Assembly (NCBI GenBank): GCA_964016985.1
Contig: OZ024831.1
Location: 85,764,095 to 85,828,094, forward strand
DNA: 64,000 nt
DNA from: Anodontia alba
Taxonomy: Eukaryota > Mollusca > Bivalvia > Lucinida > Lucinidae
Reading direction: 5' to 3'
Part shown: one piece after another, positions 55,045-64,000 of the stretch
Numbering within the stretch: the stretch's first letter is position 1
Layout: the number at the start of each line of letters is the position of its first letter
The notes under the pieces: generated by a model
The model's input: the letters and a program-made list of their open reading frames with translations, nothing else
Told to the model about the DNA's origin: nothing
The model's database searches: none
Program-made: the position numbers and the translations under genes

Positions 55045-55275
55045 CAGTATAACCTGAACGGCTCGAGCATCTTTGGCAACATGGAATTTTTTTGAGAAAT
55101 GGGTAGTTCGAGCCACTGAGAGTTAAGCATGACGCCATGTTAGGAAGCAAATGGTGATAATGTTCTATACAACAATGGTATGTTAATTGTGTTTACTAAT
55201 AAGAATTGCCTCGATGAGGCAATTCTAATGAATGCACACAACATACAATTTCGTGATAAAATAAGTAAATTCAGC
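55045..55275. mobile_element. Truncated family C element
   Basis: CAGTATAACCTGAACGGCTC at the left; central hairpin AGAATTGCCTCGATGAGGCA with ACACAACATACAATTTCG; the right third is missing. It lies in the intron just upstream of the exon 54755-55003. Confidence 0.85.
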
Positions 55276-56240
55276 ATGGTCGAAACCACAGGTGAGCGTG
55301 AAAACGTGGTGGAGATACTACCATATCAATCACCATACCCACTCCTCGCGCCTTTCCCGCGCACAATTTATTCTGCACAGCCAACAAGGCAAGTATTTCC
55401 GCTCGTCTTAGACTGAATTTTCAGAGAGACATGCCTAAGCAAACGATGGTGATCTTGAGCAGTTTGATTAGGGTCTACACTGTTCGTCACTGTGTCTTAC
55501 TGGGTATAATCAAATGGATTGTTCAAACTTTAGATCCAGAGCGGAAGAAGGTAAGGTGTAATGGTAAATCATAGAATAGAACAGAAAGGAAAATAATGAA
55601 TAGAATAGAATAAAAGAACAGAAGAGAATAGAATATTCCTCCATTCATTGGCCGTTTCAAGCTTACAATCATTAACATTGCATAGAACACACATTGATAA
55701 ATATGTTTCATTTACAATAAACATGCATTAACTACACATTAAAAAATAAAGATAAAAAACATACATGAACAACACATTAAAAAAGGTAAAGACGAAAACA
55801 GTTACGTAATCAGGTGTTTCATGTGATATGAAATAACCGACAAAGAGAGTATGCTAGGGTCTTTAAATTTCATGCACGAATTCCTTATAGAAAATTAGCA
55901 GAAACCATAGTTCTAGATAGGAACTCACTATTATTCCCACTCACTACTCATCCAAGATTCCTATAGAACTAATTTTCTTTTCAATGTGTTTTTTCTTTCT
56001 TTCTTTCTTTTCTATCTATTTTTTTACCTTCTCCATTTGTTCTTAACTGTACTTGCGATCGCTCAATGTTTTGTTGATTATAAATTAAATTTAAATTCAT
56101 GTAAACACGAGCACTCAGACTCTCCATGCAGATACTAAAATTGTTTGATCCTATATAATTTTACCTCCTTTCCTCTCTTTTTGTACTAGGTACTGGGCAG
56201 TCGGAAATTCTAGTGTGTGCATAATAAGAATTACTCATAG
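55276..56240. other. Intronic non-coding stretch with a family E relic
   Basis: A decayed E copy at 55435-55495 (ACGATGGTGATCTTGAGCAG ... GGTCTACACTGTTCG). AGAATAGAA repeats at 55570-55635. TTTCTTTC repeats at 55990-56010. No exon was supported here. Confidence 0.5.
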
Positions 56241-56252
56241 CCATATACGTTT

Positions 56253-56574
56253 CATTACGAAAACACGCCTATTCAAATATACTCAAAATTTTACCACCAA
56301 AAAATGAAAATTTTCAGATGAAAAATTCTGATGTTTTTCATATTTCTGCTCAAAACATAGATTGTGGATACTCGTTAGAACCGCCTCGACGAGGCGGTTC
56401 TAACGAATACCCACAATCTATGTTTTAGAGCGTCGAGGCGGTTCTAACGAGTACCCACAATCTATGTTTTAGAGCAGAAATAAGAAAATAATGTATACCC
56501 CTGTAAACCCCAGTTTTACTATATAAAAGTAGGGTTTAATGGGGTCAAAATTATATAGGCGTGTTTTTGTGATG
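56253..56574. mobile_element. Family B foldback MITE with duplicated central arm
   Basis: CATTACGAAAACACGCCTAT at the left, TATAGGCGTGTTTTTGTGATG at the right. GGCGGTTCTAACGA(A/G)TACC with CACAATCTATGTTTTAGAG is present twice in tandem (56395-56430, 56436-56472), so one arm of the hairpin was copied again. Confidence 0.9.
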
Positions 56575-56699
56575 TTCTGTTGTATCTTATTTTGGAGATC
56601 TTGTGTTGTGAGAACTTGTGGTCCAACCCATTTGATTGTTGATTACATGTATTTGGCAATAAAATATGATTAAACTAAACTTAACTAGTGATTAGTAGG

Positions 56700-57000
56700 T
56701 AAATACGTTTTGTCTCCACTAAAGCATAAGTTGCGGATACTCATTGGAAATGCCTCACTTGGGCGTTTCTAATGAGTACCACAACGTCTGTTTTCAAGGA
56801 GAAATAAGAAAAATATCATTACTTTTGGATTAAAAAAAACACCTTGTCAGAGCTATGAGAAACGTATTTTGTCCTTTTTCGGCTGACCTATATTATGAAT
56901 TACATGTATGTCCTTTTGTTTAAAATTAAAAAAAAGAAAAAAAAAAAGAAAGAAAGAAACAAACAAAAACAAAAAAAAAACAAACAAAAAAACGTAATAA
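56700..57000. repeat. Shared-core hairpin and A-rich tract
   Basis: GATACTCATTGGAAATGCCT pairs imperfectly with GGGCGTTTCTAATGAGTACC at 56737-56780. AAAAAAGAAAGAAAG and AAACAAAAAC runs lie at 56926-56992. Confidence 0.7.
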
Positions 57001-57188
57001 TAAAAAGAAATAACAAAACATTTGAATACAATATATCTCAGACATTAATCGAGCTAATGCTTTGCTATTTGGCAGGCTTATTGTGTCGGACTAAGGAGAA
57101 GATCATCTGATAAGTTTTTGAAAAAAAAAATCGGATTAATTTTATGGGGATTTCGCCCCTTTTCAAGATTTCAAATGTTAAGGGACAA

Positions 57189-57368
57189 CCCAGTCACCAT
57201 TCTAGGTAAATCTATATCGGGCCGTCATCGGCCCGTCAGGGTAGCTGACGGGCCGATGACGACCCGGTGTAGATTTACGTAGAATGCTAGCTGGAAAGCA
57301 TCGGCCCGTCAGGGTAGCTGACGGGCCGATGACGACCCGGTGTAGATTTACGTAGAATGCTAGCTGGG
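57189..57368. mobile_element. Family A foldback MITE with a tandem partial copy
   Basis: Complete copy at 57189-57295, followed by a repeat of its right two-thirds (GCATCGGCCCGTCAGGGTAG ... GAATGCTAGCTGGG). Both carry the same private change GACGACCCGGTG, so the duplication is recent. It lies in the intron immediately downstream of exon 57439-57527. Confidence 0.95.
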
Positions 57369-57438
57369 AAGCATATGAATGTGGCATAGAGTTTTGCAAA
57401 CACACCTTTCTAGTTTTCGTTTGCAGATTTTTACTCAC

Positions 57439-57527
57439 TTTTCTCAAAAGTCGCCAATTCCTCGTCGCCAGCTTTATCTCCCAGCCTGTATTGATCTATC
57501 TCCATACATTTTCTTGAAAAAATAAAC
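57439..57527 (-). CDS. Internal exon of the unrecognised minus-strand gene
   Basis: Strong donor AAAA|GTGAGT below 57439 and acceptor TTGTTTTAG above 57527; TTTTTTCAAG, ending at 57513, is an alternative acceptor in the same frame. The exon enters in phase 2 and leaves in phase 1, reading CMEIDQYRLGDKAGDEELAT then FEK. Joining to 54755-55003 gives ...TFEK-K-TKDDNTERL with no frame break. It does not fit the phase-0 donor at 63622 directly, so at least one exon between them was not found. Confidence 0.7.
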
Positions 57528-57689
57528 CTAAAACAATAAAATAAAATTAGATTAAAAAAAAATACAAAATCGTGATGTCATATAAGAAAAGTGGTTATAA
57601 ATCTGTCTATGTACAAGCAGGGGAAGTTTTATGGCAGAGAAAATAAAACTTCCACATGTCACGTGAATCTTCTGCTAGGCAGACGATTC

Positions 57690-57855
57690 ACATGAAATAA
57701 CAAGCCTTATTCTCTCTGACATGACATTCGATTTTTTCTATTGTTATAATATATTGAAAATAAAACTTGACTTTTCAGACGATTCGTATGAAATGTCAGG
57801 CCTTATTGTCTGTGAAAATTAAGATTTAAATCGAAATGCCGTCTGCTGCAGCTGT
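57690..57855. mobile_element. Family F-like element, decayed
   Basis: ACATGAAATAACAAGCCTTA, GAAATGTCAGGCCTTATTGT and GCCGTCTGCTGCAGCTGTG; the foldback is only partly preserved. Confidence 0.5.
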
Positions 57856-57859
57856 GTTT

Positions 57860-58175
57860 AGCGCTTCAAGGGTTAAATGCCAAATATGAGCTCATCTTTA
57901 TGAAATATACTTTGGAATGGCTGGGGAATTCGGAGTAAATCGCCAACTGTCGTCAAAATTCAGAAAAAATCATCGACATTCGTAAAGGTTCAGAGAAAAT
58001 CATGCGCTTTCGTCAAGTCACTGGCAACTGTTCCAGATTGCCACGTAGCTGGACATGAGCTAACTATGTAGACCAAGATCAGGCTACACAGATGGTTTCT
58101 CATTCAACCAACACTTTTAGATGATCACCAAGGCACAAGTTAACAATCTTTCCTAAGTATTAAGCTACAGCTTAA
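57860..58175. other. Non-coding intronic stretch
   Basis: Three short imperfect repeats of a TTCGTCAAAATTCAGAAAAAATCAT phrase (57949-58000; quoted loosely). No exon signals supported. Confidence 0.4.
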
Positions 58176-58177
58176 AG

Positions 58178-58459
58178 CATCACGAAAACACGCCTATGTA
58201 ATTTTGACCCCCTTAAACCCCACTTTTATATAGTAAAACTGGGGTTTACAGGGGTATGCATTATTTTTCTTATTTCTGCTCAAAAACATAGATTGTGGGT
58301 ACTCGTTAGAACCGCCTCGCCGAGGCGGTTCTAACGAGTACCCACAATCTATGTTTTGAGCAGATATATGAGAAATATCAGATTTTTTTAATCTGAAAAA
58401 TTTTATGTTTCTGGAGGTAAAATTTTCTATTTTTTTTGAATAGGCGTGTTTTCGTAATG
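58178..58459. mobile_element. Family B foldback MITE, complete
   Basis: CATCACGAAAACACGCCTAT to ATAGGCGTGTTTTCGTAATG. The central hairpin is GTTAGAACCGCCTCGCCGAG and its complement. A second small palindrome, CCCCTTAAACCCCACTTTTA ... TAAAACTGGGGTTTACAGGG, lies on the left side. Confidence 0.95.
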
Positions 58460-58619
58460 GTTCAACATTTTGACATAAAATGCAGTACACAAATTGACCA
58501 CAAACAAAGACGTATGAAAACACTGTATTTTATGTCCTTGACTAAAATGAATTAGTTTATGTTTGTCCAGTAGAGGGTCTCAAAATATATTTGTTGGCTT
58601 CAACGTTGAAAGTCACATT

Positions 58620-59660
58620 TTTATCAACATGCTATCGCAATATAAAGTTTCGAATCAGTTTGCCTTACGGTTAAGAAGAAGTTCAAAATAGATTATCGAG
58701 ATGACGGCCGTAGAGGCCATCTAGAATTTCGGATTGTGATGATTTTAGCTATTGTTTTATCTACAAGTCACCCCGATAGTTCATACCAAGTTTCCAGTCA
58801 AATGGCCTTTCTGTTTAGGAGAAAAGGTTCAAAATAGATTTTCAAGACGGCGGTCATGGCAGCCATCTTAGATTTCTGATCGAAACGAGTTTAGCTATTT
58901 TGATCTACAAATCGTTCTGATACTTTCTACCAAGTTTCGAGTCAGATGCCTTTCCGTTCAGTAGAAAAAGTTCAAAATACATTTTCAAGATGGCAATCTC
59001 GGATTTACAAGTGGTCCCAATACTTTCTACCAAGTTTCGAGTCAACTGGTTTTTCTGTTCAGGAGAAGAATATCGAAATAGATTTTTAAGATGGCGGTCA
59101 TCGCGGCCATCTTTGATTTCCGATCTATTTATTTTTACAAGTCACCTCGATACGTACTTCCAATGATGTTTCGAATCAGTTGGCCTTCCGGTTCAGGAGA
59201 AGAAGTTCAGAATAGATTCTCAAGATGGCGGCCATCTTGGATTTCCGATCGGAGCGATTTTAGTTATTTTGATCTACACGTCACCCGCCCTGCCCCCCTT
59301 ACCCCTATTTCCTATCATATGTCGAGCCAATTGGCCTTTTTGTTCTGGAGAAGAAGTTCAAAATATATTTCAAGATGGTAGCCATGGTGGCCATCTTTGA
59401 TTTCTTATCGGAACAATTTTAGCTATTTTTTCATCTACTATTCTTCCCGATACTTCATACTAAGTTTAAAGTCAGTTGGGTTTTTGATTCAGGAGAAGAA
59501 GTTCAAAACAGACTTCAAGATGGCGGCCATGGTGGTCATCTTGGATTTCCAATCGGAACTATTTTAGCTATTTTTGATCAACGTCGCCCCGATAGTTCCT
59601 ATGAAGCTTTGAGTCACTTATCCGTTCGGTTCAGGAAAAGATGTTCAAAATAGAATTCGA
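58620..59660 (+). repeat. ~145-bp tandem repeat, about 8 diverged copies
   Basis: Each unit has CCAAGTTTCGAGTCAGTTGG, TTCAGGAGAAGAAGTTCAAA, ATAGATTTTCAAGATGGCGG, a GCCATCTTGGATTTCCGATC phrase and TTTTAGCTATTTTGATCTAC. The spacing varies from about 100 to 150 bp. It lies in an intron of the minus-strand gene. Confidence 0.9.
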
Positions 59661-59728
59661 ATTCTGGTTCAGCAGGATCAGGGTTAAAAGAAACATCTGA
59701 CATCACTGGGAGATCTTAATTTTGAGTC

Positions 59729-59931
59729 TTATCCCTTCTCTTGCTGAACGCGACATGCCCTGTCTTAGCAAACTGTACATCCAGATCAGTTGGCTTCTGA
59801 ACTGATCTAGATCTGTACTGTTTGTCATTAAATATTTGAATTTCTATCAAAAACCCGGATCAAGTAATCTGATTGGTTGGAAATTTGAACTGGGCGTGGC
59901 ATTTTAATTTATTCAGCATGACAAGGGATAA
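59729..59931 (+). mobile_element. Family E-long MITE
   Basis: TTATCCCTTCTCTTGCTGAA to TTCAGCATGACAAGGGATAA. Both ends carry the same T/A change relative to the TTAACCC copies, so the terminal repeat stays paired. The E hairpin inside is shortened. Confidence 0.9.
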
Positions 59932-59939
59932 ATGAAATG

Positions 59940-60075
59940 GATACACTTTCAGGCAATTCCGTCAAAATTGTTTTGGCTCCCCCTCTGAAAAAAGGCTTGG
60001 TGAGCAGAAAAAACACGAGCAGACCCCTTCTCAGAGGGGCGAAAAACAAATTTAGACAGAGTTTTCTCCCCTGCA
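59940..60075. mobile_element. Family G element, short
   Basis: GGATACACTTTCAGGCAATT, GGCTCCCCCTCTGAAAAAAG, CCCCTTCTCAGAGGGGCG; decayed. Confidence 0.6.
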
Positions 60076-60479
60076 AGTGTTTACATTCCCCTCAATACTG
60101 AAAGTAACGTTTGATGTTAACCTTGGATTTTAACACGTCTCGCCCTCTCGCCCATATAGTCAATCTTAGAAAGACATATTCTATTGTACAAGAATTCACT
60201 GGGCGGAAGAGCGTGACGCGAAGAACCGCCGTGTTATGACATCTTGTCACTTTTTTTCTGGCTTCACCTGTCCGTATCATTGACGTTAGACGGTATAACG
60301 TCGTGTTCGCGCATCAGATATGTTGTAAAAACAAGCATTTGCATGCGATACAGTCGAAGAGTTGGCGGAAGTCTTTTCAACAATGGCGAATACTAGAGGA
60401 TCTGAAGGAAACAAATGAATTCTCTTCGATTTTTGGTGTGTCAGAATCGAATTAGATCAGTTCTAGTGCGCGAATTGTT

Positions 60480-60600
60480 GAGTACTAATTCACTGATTGG
60501 AGGTCAGTTGTAAGTAGAAAAATCACTCGTGCTTCGCTCTCGTGATTTGATATAATTTACAATTGACCTCCAAACAGTACATTATTACGAGACAATTCAC
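60480..60600. repeat. Foldback with TGGAGGTCA arms
   Basis: GATTGGAGGTCAGTTGTAAG pairs with TTTACAATTGACCTCCAAAC. The loop is AATCACTCGTGCTTCGCTCT-CGTGATT, itself a hairpin. The same CACTCGTGCTTCGC phrase occurs in the family P element at 52640. Confidence 0.75.
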
Positions 60601-60689
60601 TGCTAGAGCTGATCTATTTCTTTAAAAAAAGAAGCTATAGATGTATGAGCCACAGGGTCAGGAAACATTCATGCGGATATGAGCGTCCA

Positions 60690-60760
60690 GTGAAGATTCA
60701 GATCAGCCTGTGCGTTCGCGCAACCTGACCAGAATCTTCACTGGGCGCATTTTGGATAGT
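60690..60760. repeat. Family D hairpin element
   Basis: CCAGTGAAGATTCAGATCAG ... GTGCGTTCGCGCAAC ... CTGACCAGAATCTTCACTGG; long nearly perfect arms. Confidence 0.85.
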
Positions 60761-60855
60761 CAAGGATACAAAATTTGGGCGCAAATGTCAGTTATGTTTT
60801 CTCAAGTTGCGGCACACATGAAAATTACCTGAACAGAAAAGAGACATATAAGCTG

Positions 60856-60962
60856 TTATTCTTCATAGTATACACGGACTCTAACTGGCGAACCATCCCG
60901 AATACCTTCTTGTCTGAGGTCTCTTCTAAAATGTATAACTTCTTGTAGCGCTTTCCAAGAAC
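60856..60962 (-). CDS. Candidate terminal exon within the minus-strand gene's span
   Basis: After a weak acceptor (TATTTGAAG), the minus strand reads SWKALQEVIHFRRDLRQEGI then RDGSPVRVRVYYEE and a stop. The residue mix is protein-like and unlike repeat translation. It needs a phase-1 donor upstream, which the 63622 exon (phase 0) does not supply. It could be an alternative last exon, part of another gene, or transposon-derived. Not recognised. Confidence 0.3.
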
Positions 60963-61073
60963 CTTCAAATACACAGATGCGTTAATCAAAAGCACCTACT
61001 ATTTATAAGTTGTACAGATGAATAAACAATACAAGCAAAAATTGTATAAAACTGTAAATTTATTCTTGTATAT

Positions 61074-61310
61074 CAGGGCCCAGTTGTTCAAAACTAACGA
61101 TGCCGTTAGTTAACGTATCGTTAAAATTTTGATCATTAAATATGGCATATCTGCTAATATTTTTGCTGAAAATGTGAGTAGCTTTGCTACTCTCATTTTT
61201 CAGCAAAAAAAAAAAAACTGTGAATTAGATATTTTATATACTAGAACAGTTAACATTTTGACCACTAACGAGTTCGTTAAGCTAACGATGCTTTGAACAA
61301 CTGGGCCCTG
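61074..61310. mobile_element. Family T MITE (CAGGGCCCAGTTGTTC ends)
   Basis: CAGGGCCCAGTTGTTCAAAA at the left pairs with TTTGAACAACTGGGCCCTG at the right, with subterminal TTAACGTATCGTTAAAAT and CTAACGAGTTCGTTAAG. A central hairpin, TTTTTGCTGAAAATGTGAGT ... CTCATTTTTCAGCAAAAA, is present. 237 bp, no coding capacity. Confidence 0.95.
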
Positions 61311-61473
61311 TTTTATAGCAGATATTATAGGAATGAATCCTATTTTCATGGATTTTATCGACGTGTAAACGTTCGCTAATTACTCGCAAACTAAATAAAG
61401 TCCATGGGTTTTGTTTTAAGTTTATGAGTGATTTGTAGACATTTACACATGGATAAAATTCGCCAAAATAAAA

Positions 61474-61751
61474 CATCACGATAACATACCTATAACATTT
61501 TGCCCCTCTTAAACCCCAATTTTATATAGTAAAACTGGGGTTTACAGGGGTATACATTTTTTTTTCTTATTTCTGCTCAAAAACATAGATTGTGGGTACT
61601 CGTTAGAACCGCCTTGCCGAGGCGTTTCTAACGAGTATTCACTATCTATGTTTTGGGCAGATATATAAAAAATATCAGTTTTTTATCTGAAAATTTTCAG
61701 TTTTTTTAGGTGAAATTTTCTGCATATTTGAATAGGCGTGTTTTCGTAATG
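61474..61751. mobile_element. Family B foldback MITE
   Basis: CATCACGATAACATACCTAT to ATAGGCGTGTTTTCGTAATG; the central GTTAGAACCGCCTTGCCGAG hairpin has some unpaired changes. Intronic. A half family F element follows at 61868-61975. Confidence 0.9.
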
Positions 61752-62159
61752 ACCATGTCTTTTATTTCCAACTCGGTCATGTTTCCGGTGAAAACATAAG
61801 AAGAATACTGTAGAGGTCTAGGCAAGAAAATACTTCCAGGACTCCTGCTCAGTGGATTTATCGCCGTGTAAATGGAAACAATTTGTATAGAATGGCAAAG
61901 CTTATTTTCTCGGGAAATCAGAAATAAATATCTTAAAGTGTCGTCTGCTGATTTTTTTTTACCCATCATACCAAGCGTTCACTAAGCGTTAACTAGGGTA
62001 ATACGGTATAGCTGTTCTAAAGCATATTTAGAGAAAGTGATTTACGAATCCTGCTAAATGCTGTGGTAACCCTCAAATGGGCTAATCCCATGACAGCAGA
62101 CGAAACTTTGGATTTTTTGTTTTCATTTTTCAGAAAAAAAGAAATAAAGGACCTTGAAA

Positions 62160-62691
62160 AGCCGTGCATTTTCTTTTTGTTAATATCGAAGAAATAAGGA
62201 AGTTGCCATTTTTGTTTTGTTAATATCGGATGAAAATAAGGAAGTTGCCATTTTCTTTTTATTAATAGCGGATTAAAATAAGGGAGTTGCCATTTTCTTT
62301 TTGTTAACATCGGATTAAAATAAGGAAGTTGCCATTTTCTTTTTGTTAATATCGGATTAAAAAAGGGAGTTGCCATTTTCTTTTTGTTAATATCGGATTA
62401 AAAATAAGGAACTTGCCATTTTCTTTTTGTTAATATCGAATGAAAATAAGGAAATTGTCAATATTTTTTTTTTTTTTTTTGTTTTTTTTTTTGTTAATAT
62501 CGGATGAAATACGGGAGTTACCATTTTCTTTTTGTTAATATCGGATTAAAATACGGGAGTTACCATTTCCTTTTTGTTAATATCGGATGAAAAGAAGGAA
62601 GTTGCCATTTTCTTTTTGTTAATATCGGGTGAAAATAAGGGAGTTGCCATTTTCTTTTTTTTTAATATCGGATGAGAATAAGGAAGTTGCC
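62160..62691 (+). repeat. 42-bp minisatellite, about 12 copies
   Basis: Unit GAAGTTGCCATTTTCTTTTT, GTTAATATCGGATTAAAATA, AG. The 42-bp length is divisible by three, so the minus strand carries a repeated 14-residue frame (KRKWQLPYFNP). It has no ATG context, splice sites or independent support and is treated as repeat. One unit is expanded by T-rich runs (62463-62494). Confidence 0.95.
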
Positions 62692-62699
62692 AGCATTTA

Positions 62700-63015
62700 G
62701 ATTTCAAACGCCACCATTTAATTATTTTAAAATGAAGATTCCTAGAACTTCAAAACTAAATAGTATCTTCTTTCTTTTTTCGGCAAAAGTCAATTTCTGT
62801 CTATAGGTGCAAATTCATGAAAACAATTTAAAATATTCAAACTCCGGTTGCGTTTTTTTTTTTTTTTTTGGTGGGTCGTGTGTGTGTGTGGGGTGGGGGG
62901 GATGGGTGACTTTGTTCATCTGATTATGATGAAATCTGCATCAGAATTTCAGAAATTATGATTTGTCAAGATTTTTACTTTAGCAGCATTTTTTTCACAA
63001 ACGTTGCATTTGCTT
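62700..63015. other. Intronic non-coding stretch with T- and G-rich tracts
   Basis: About 19 T at 62851-62869 and GTGTGTGTGGGGTGGGGGG near 62880-62900. No exon supported. Confidence 0.5.
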
Positions 63016-63017
63016 TT

Positions 63018-63295
63018 CATCACGAAAACATATCTATATAATTTTTACCCCATAAAAGCCCACTTTTACATAGTAAAACGGGTTTACAGGGTATACATTA
63101 TTTTTCTTATTTATGTTCAAAAACACATTGAGTGTCGGTACTCGATATAACCACCTCGGCGAGGCGGTTCTAACGAGTACCCACAATCTATGTTTTCAGC
63201 AGAAATATGAAGAATATCAGAATTTTTTATCTGAAAATTGTCCTTGTTTGGTTGTAAGATTTTAAGTATATTTGAATAGGCATGTGTTCGTAATG
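63018..63295. mobile_element. Family B foldback MITE, more diverged
   Basis: CATCACGAAAACATATCTAT to GAATAGGCATGTGTTCGTAATG; central CCACCTCGGCGAGGCGGTTC hairpin. Confidence 0.85.
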
Positions 63296-63349
63296 AAATG
63301 CTCGTGTTTTTTTAATAAAATACAGAATATGAAGGTACGACATAGGTGA

Positions 63350-63495
63350 ACGGGAATCTATACACTTTCAGGGAAGGTGACTTTGTTAAAATGGATTAGT
63401 TCCCTTCTGAAAAGAGGTCTGTCCTATAAGGAAAGACTTTGCTCGCATGGAGTAAATTCCTAGGGAATTTGTGTACATGAAAGTAAACAGGAAGT
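63350..63495. mobile_element. Family G element
   Basis: GAATCTATACACTTTCAGGG, AGTTCCCTTCTGAAAAGAGG, GAAAGACTTTGCTCGC and a GGAGTAAATTCC return. Confidence 0.6.
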
Positions 63496-63621
63496 CATAA
63501 GAAGTTGTCTCTCTTGTGGGAAATAACCGCTTGATCTCCAGATTCCATTCAGTTTAAACTATTCTTGGCTTACAATTAAGTCACCTATGTAGCATTCAAG
63601 ACAAAAAATGTATGTTAGTAC

Positions 63622-64000
63622 CTTTTCTCGAAATTCGTCCATCTTCATAGCCTTCGGAAAGCGTTGATATTTAATATCACTAACAAATATACCCAGAGGA
63701 TCGACATCATCTGCATTCGGCGGAACAGTTTCGGTTGTAGCAGGTGTAGTCGGCGTCGTCGTCGTCGTAGTAGTAGTAGTGGTGTCAGCTACTTTGCTTT
63801 GGTGTTCTGTATCATCAGTTCCATGCGTAGCCTCTGCAGTGGTAGTAAACTTGTCTGAATTAGACGCCATTACTATATTTTCATTATCAGAAGTAACACT
63901 TTCAACATTACTTTCGTCACTTTTTTCCTTATTATTTTGCTGGCCTTTTGATACATCCTCAACTCCTTCTGTATCGTGTCCAGTTTCAGCATGTCCAGTT
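63622..64000 (-). CDS. Exon of an unrecognised minus-strand gene, open to the window edge
   Basis: The frame is open from the right edge to a donor (AAAAG|GTACTA) below 63622, in phase 0. It reads TGHAETGHDTEGVEDV at the edge, a Ser/Asn/Glu-rich stretch, then MASNSDKFTTTAEATHG, a run of ten Thr, PTTPATTETVPPNADDVDPL, and GIFVSDIKYQRFPKAMKMDE then FREK. The first part is probably disordered; the last 30 residues look like the start of a folded domain. Because the frame continues upstream of MASNSD without a stop, that Met is not necessarily the start. No family recognised. Probable downstream exons of the same gene are at 57439-57527 and 54755-55003. Confidence 0.75.

Noticed and set aside
58194..58523. 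109-codon minus-strand frame
   Set aside because: Lies almost wholly inside a family B MITE.
62017..62376. 119-codon minus-strand gene
   Set aside because: Mostly translation of the 42-bp minisatellite.

Overview
The window is eukaryotic, intron-rich, AT-rich and packed with short repeats. It looks like a bivalve mollusc, probably a venerid or similar clam. That is inferred from the dense foldback (hairpin) elements, the tRNA-derived SINE, the tandem ~150-200 bp repeats, and an intronless TRIM-type RING/B-box gene of the kind expanded in bivalves. No database search was possible, so the species is not established.

Genes. (1) 3079-5418 (-) is an intronless TRIM-like gene: C3HC4 RING, B-box, and a C-terminal beta-propeller-like region split by a long basic disordered insert. 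(2) 12455-21376 (+) is reconstructed as a four-exon secreted protein. It has a signal-peptide exon, a large Thr-rich mucin-like exon with an Asp-rich block and an RKRR furin-type site, and two short homologous exons that look like a tandem exon duplication. Splice phases agree throughout and the spliced length is 819 codons including the stop. (3) A multi-exon minus-strand gene enters from the right edge. Exons are supported at 63622-64000, 57439-57527 and 54755-55003; its family is not recognised. (4) Weaker candidate coding pieces lie at 46777-47001 (+), 48645-48758 (-), 50839-51147 (-) and 60856-60962 (-).

Mobile DNA makes up much of the rest. There is a mariner element (38490-39814) with an inverted truncated copy (37862-38140), a second 5'-truncated mariner remnant inside an intron of gene 2, and a Tc1-like transposase remnant (36740-37651, minus) split by a SINE. 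There are five SINE copies, four with visible target-site duplications, and a short non-LTR reverse-transcriptase tail (33838-33987). Non-autonomous hairpin elements fall into about ten families, labelled A to T here; a piggyBac-like TTAA element (53151-53663) is one of the clearest. Nested insertions are common and give relative ages.

Tandem repeats: 31-bp (21991-22277), 37-45-bp (5930-6975), 42-bp (62160-62691), 49-bp (47065-47550), 43-bp x3 (32341-32448), ~145-bp (58620-59660), ~200-bp (28970-30470 and 34430-36170), and several microsatellites. The stretch 23300-28900 is the least repetitive part, yet no gene could be supported in it.

The most interesting signals are the duplicated-exon secreted mucin/acidic protein gene, the hairpin elements whose two arms change together between copies and whose core is shared by several families, and a splice acceptor apparently built from a TTTA microsatellite.
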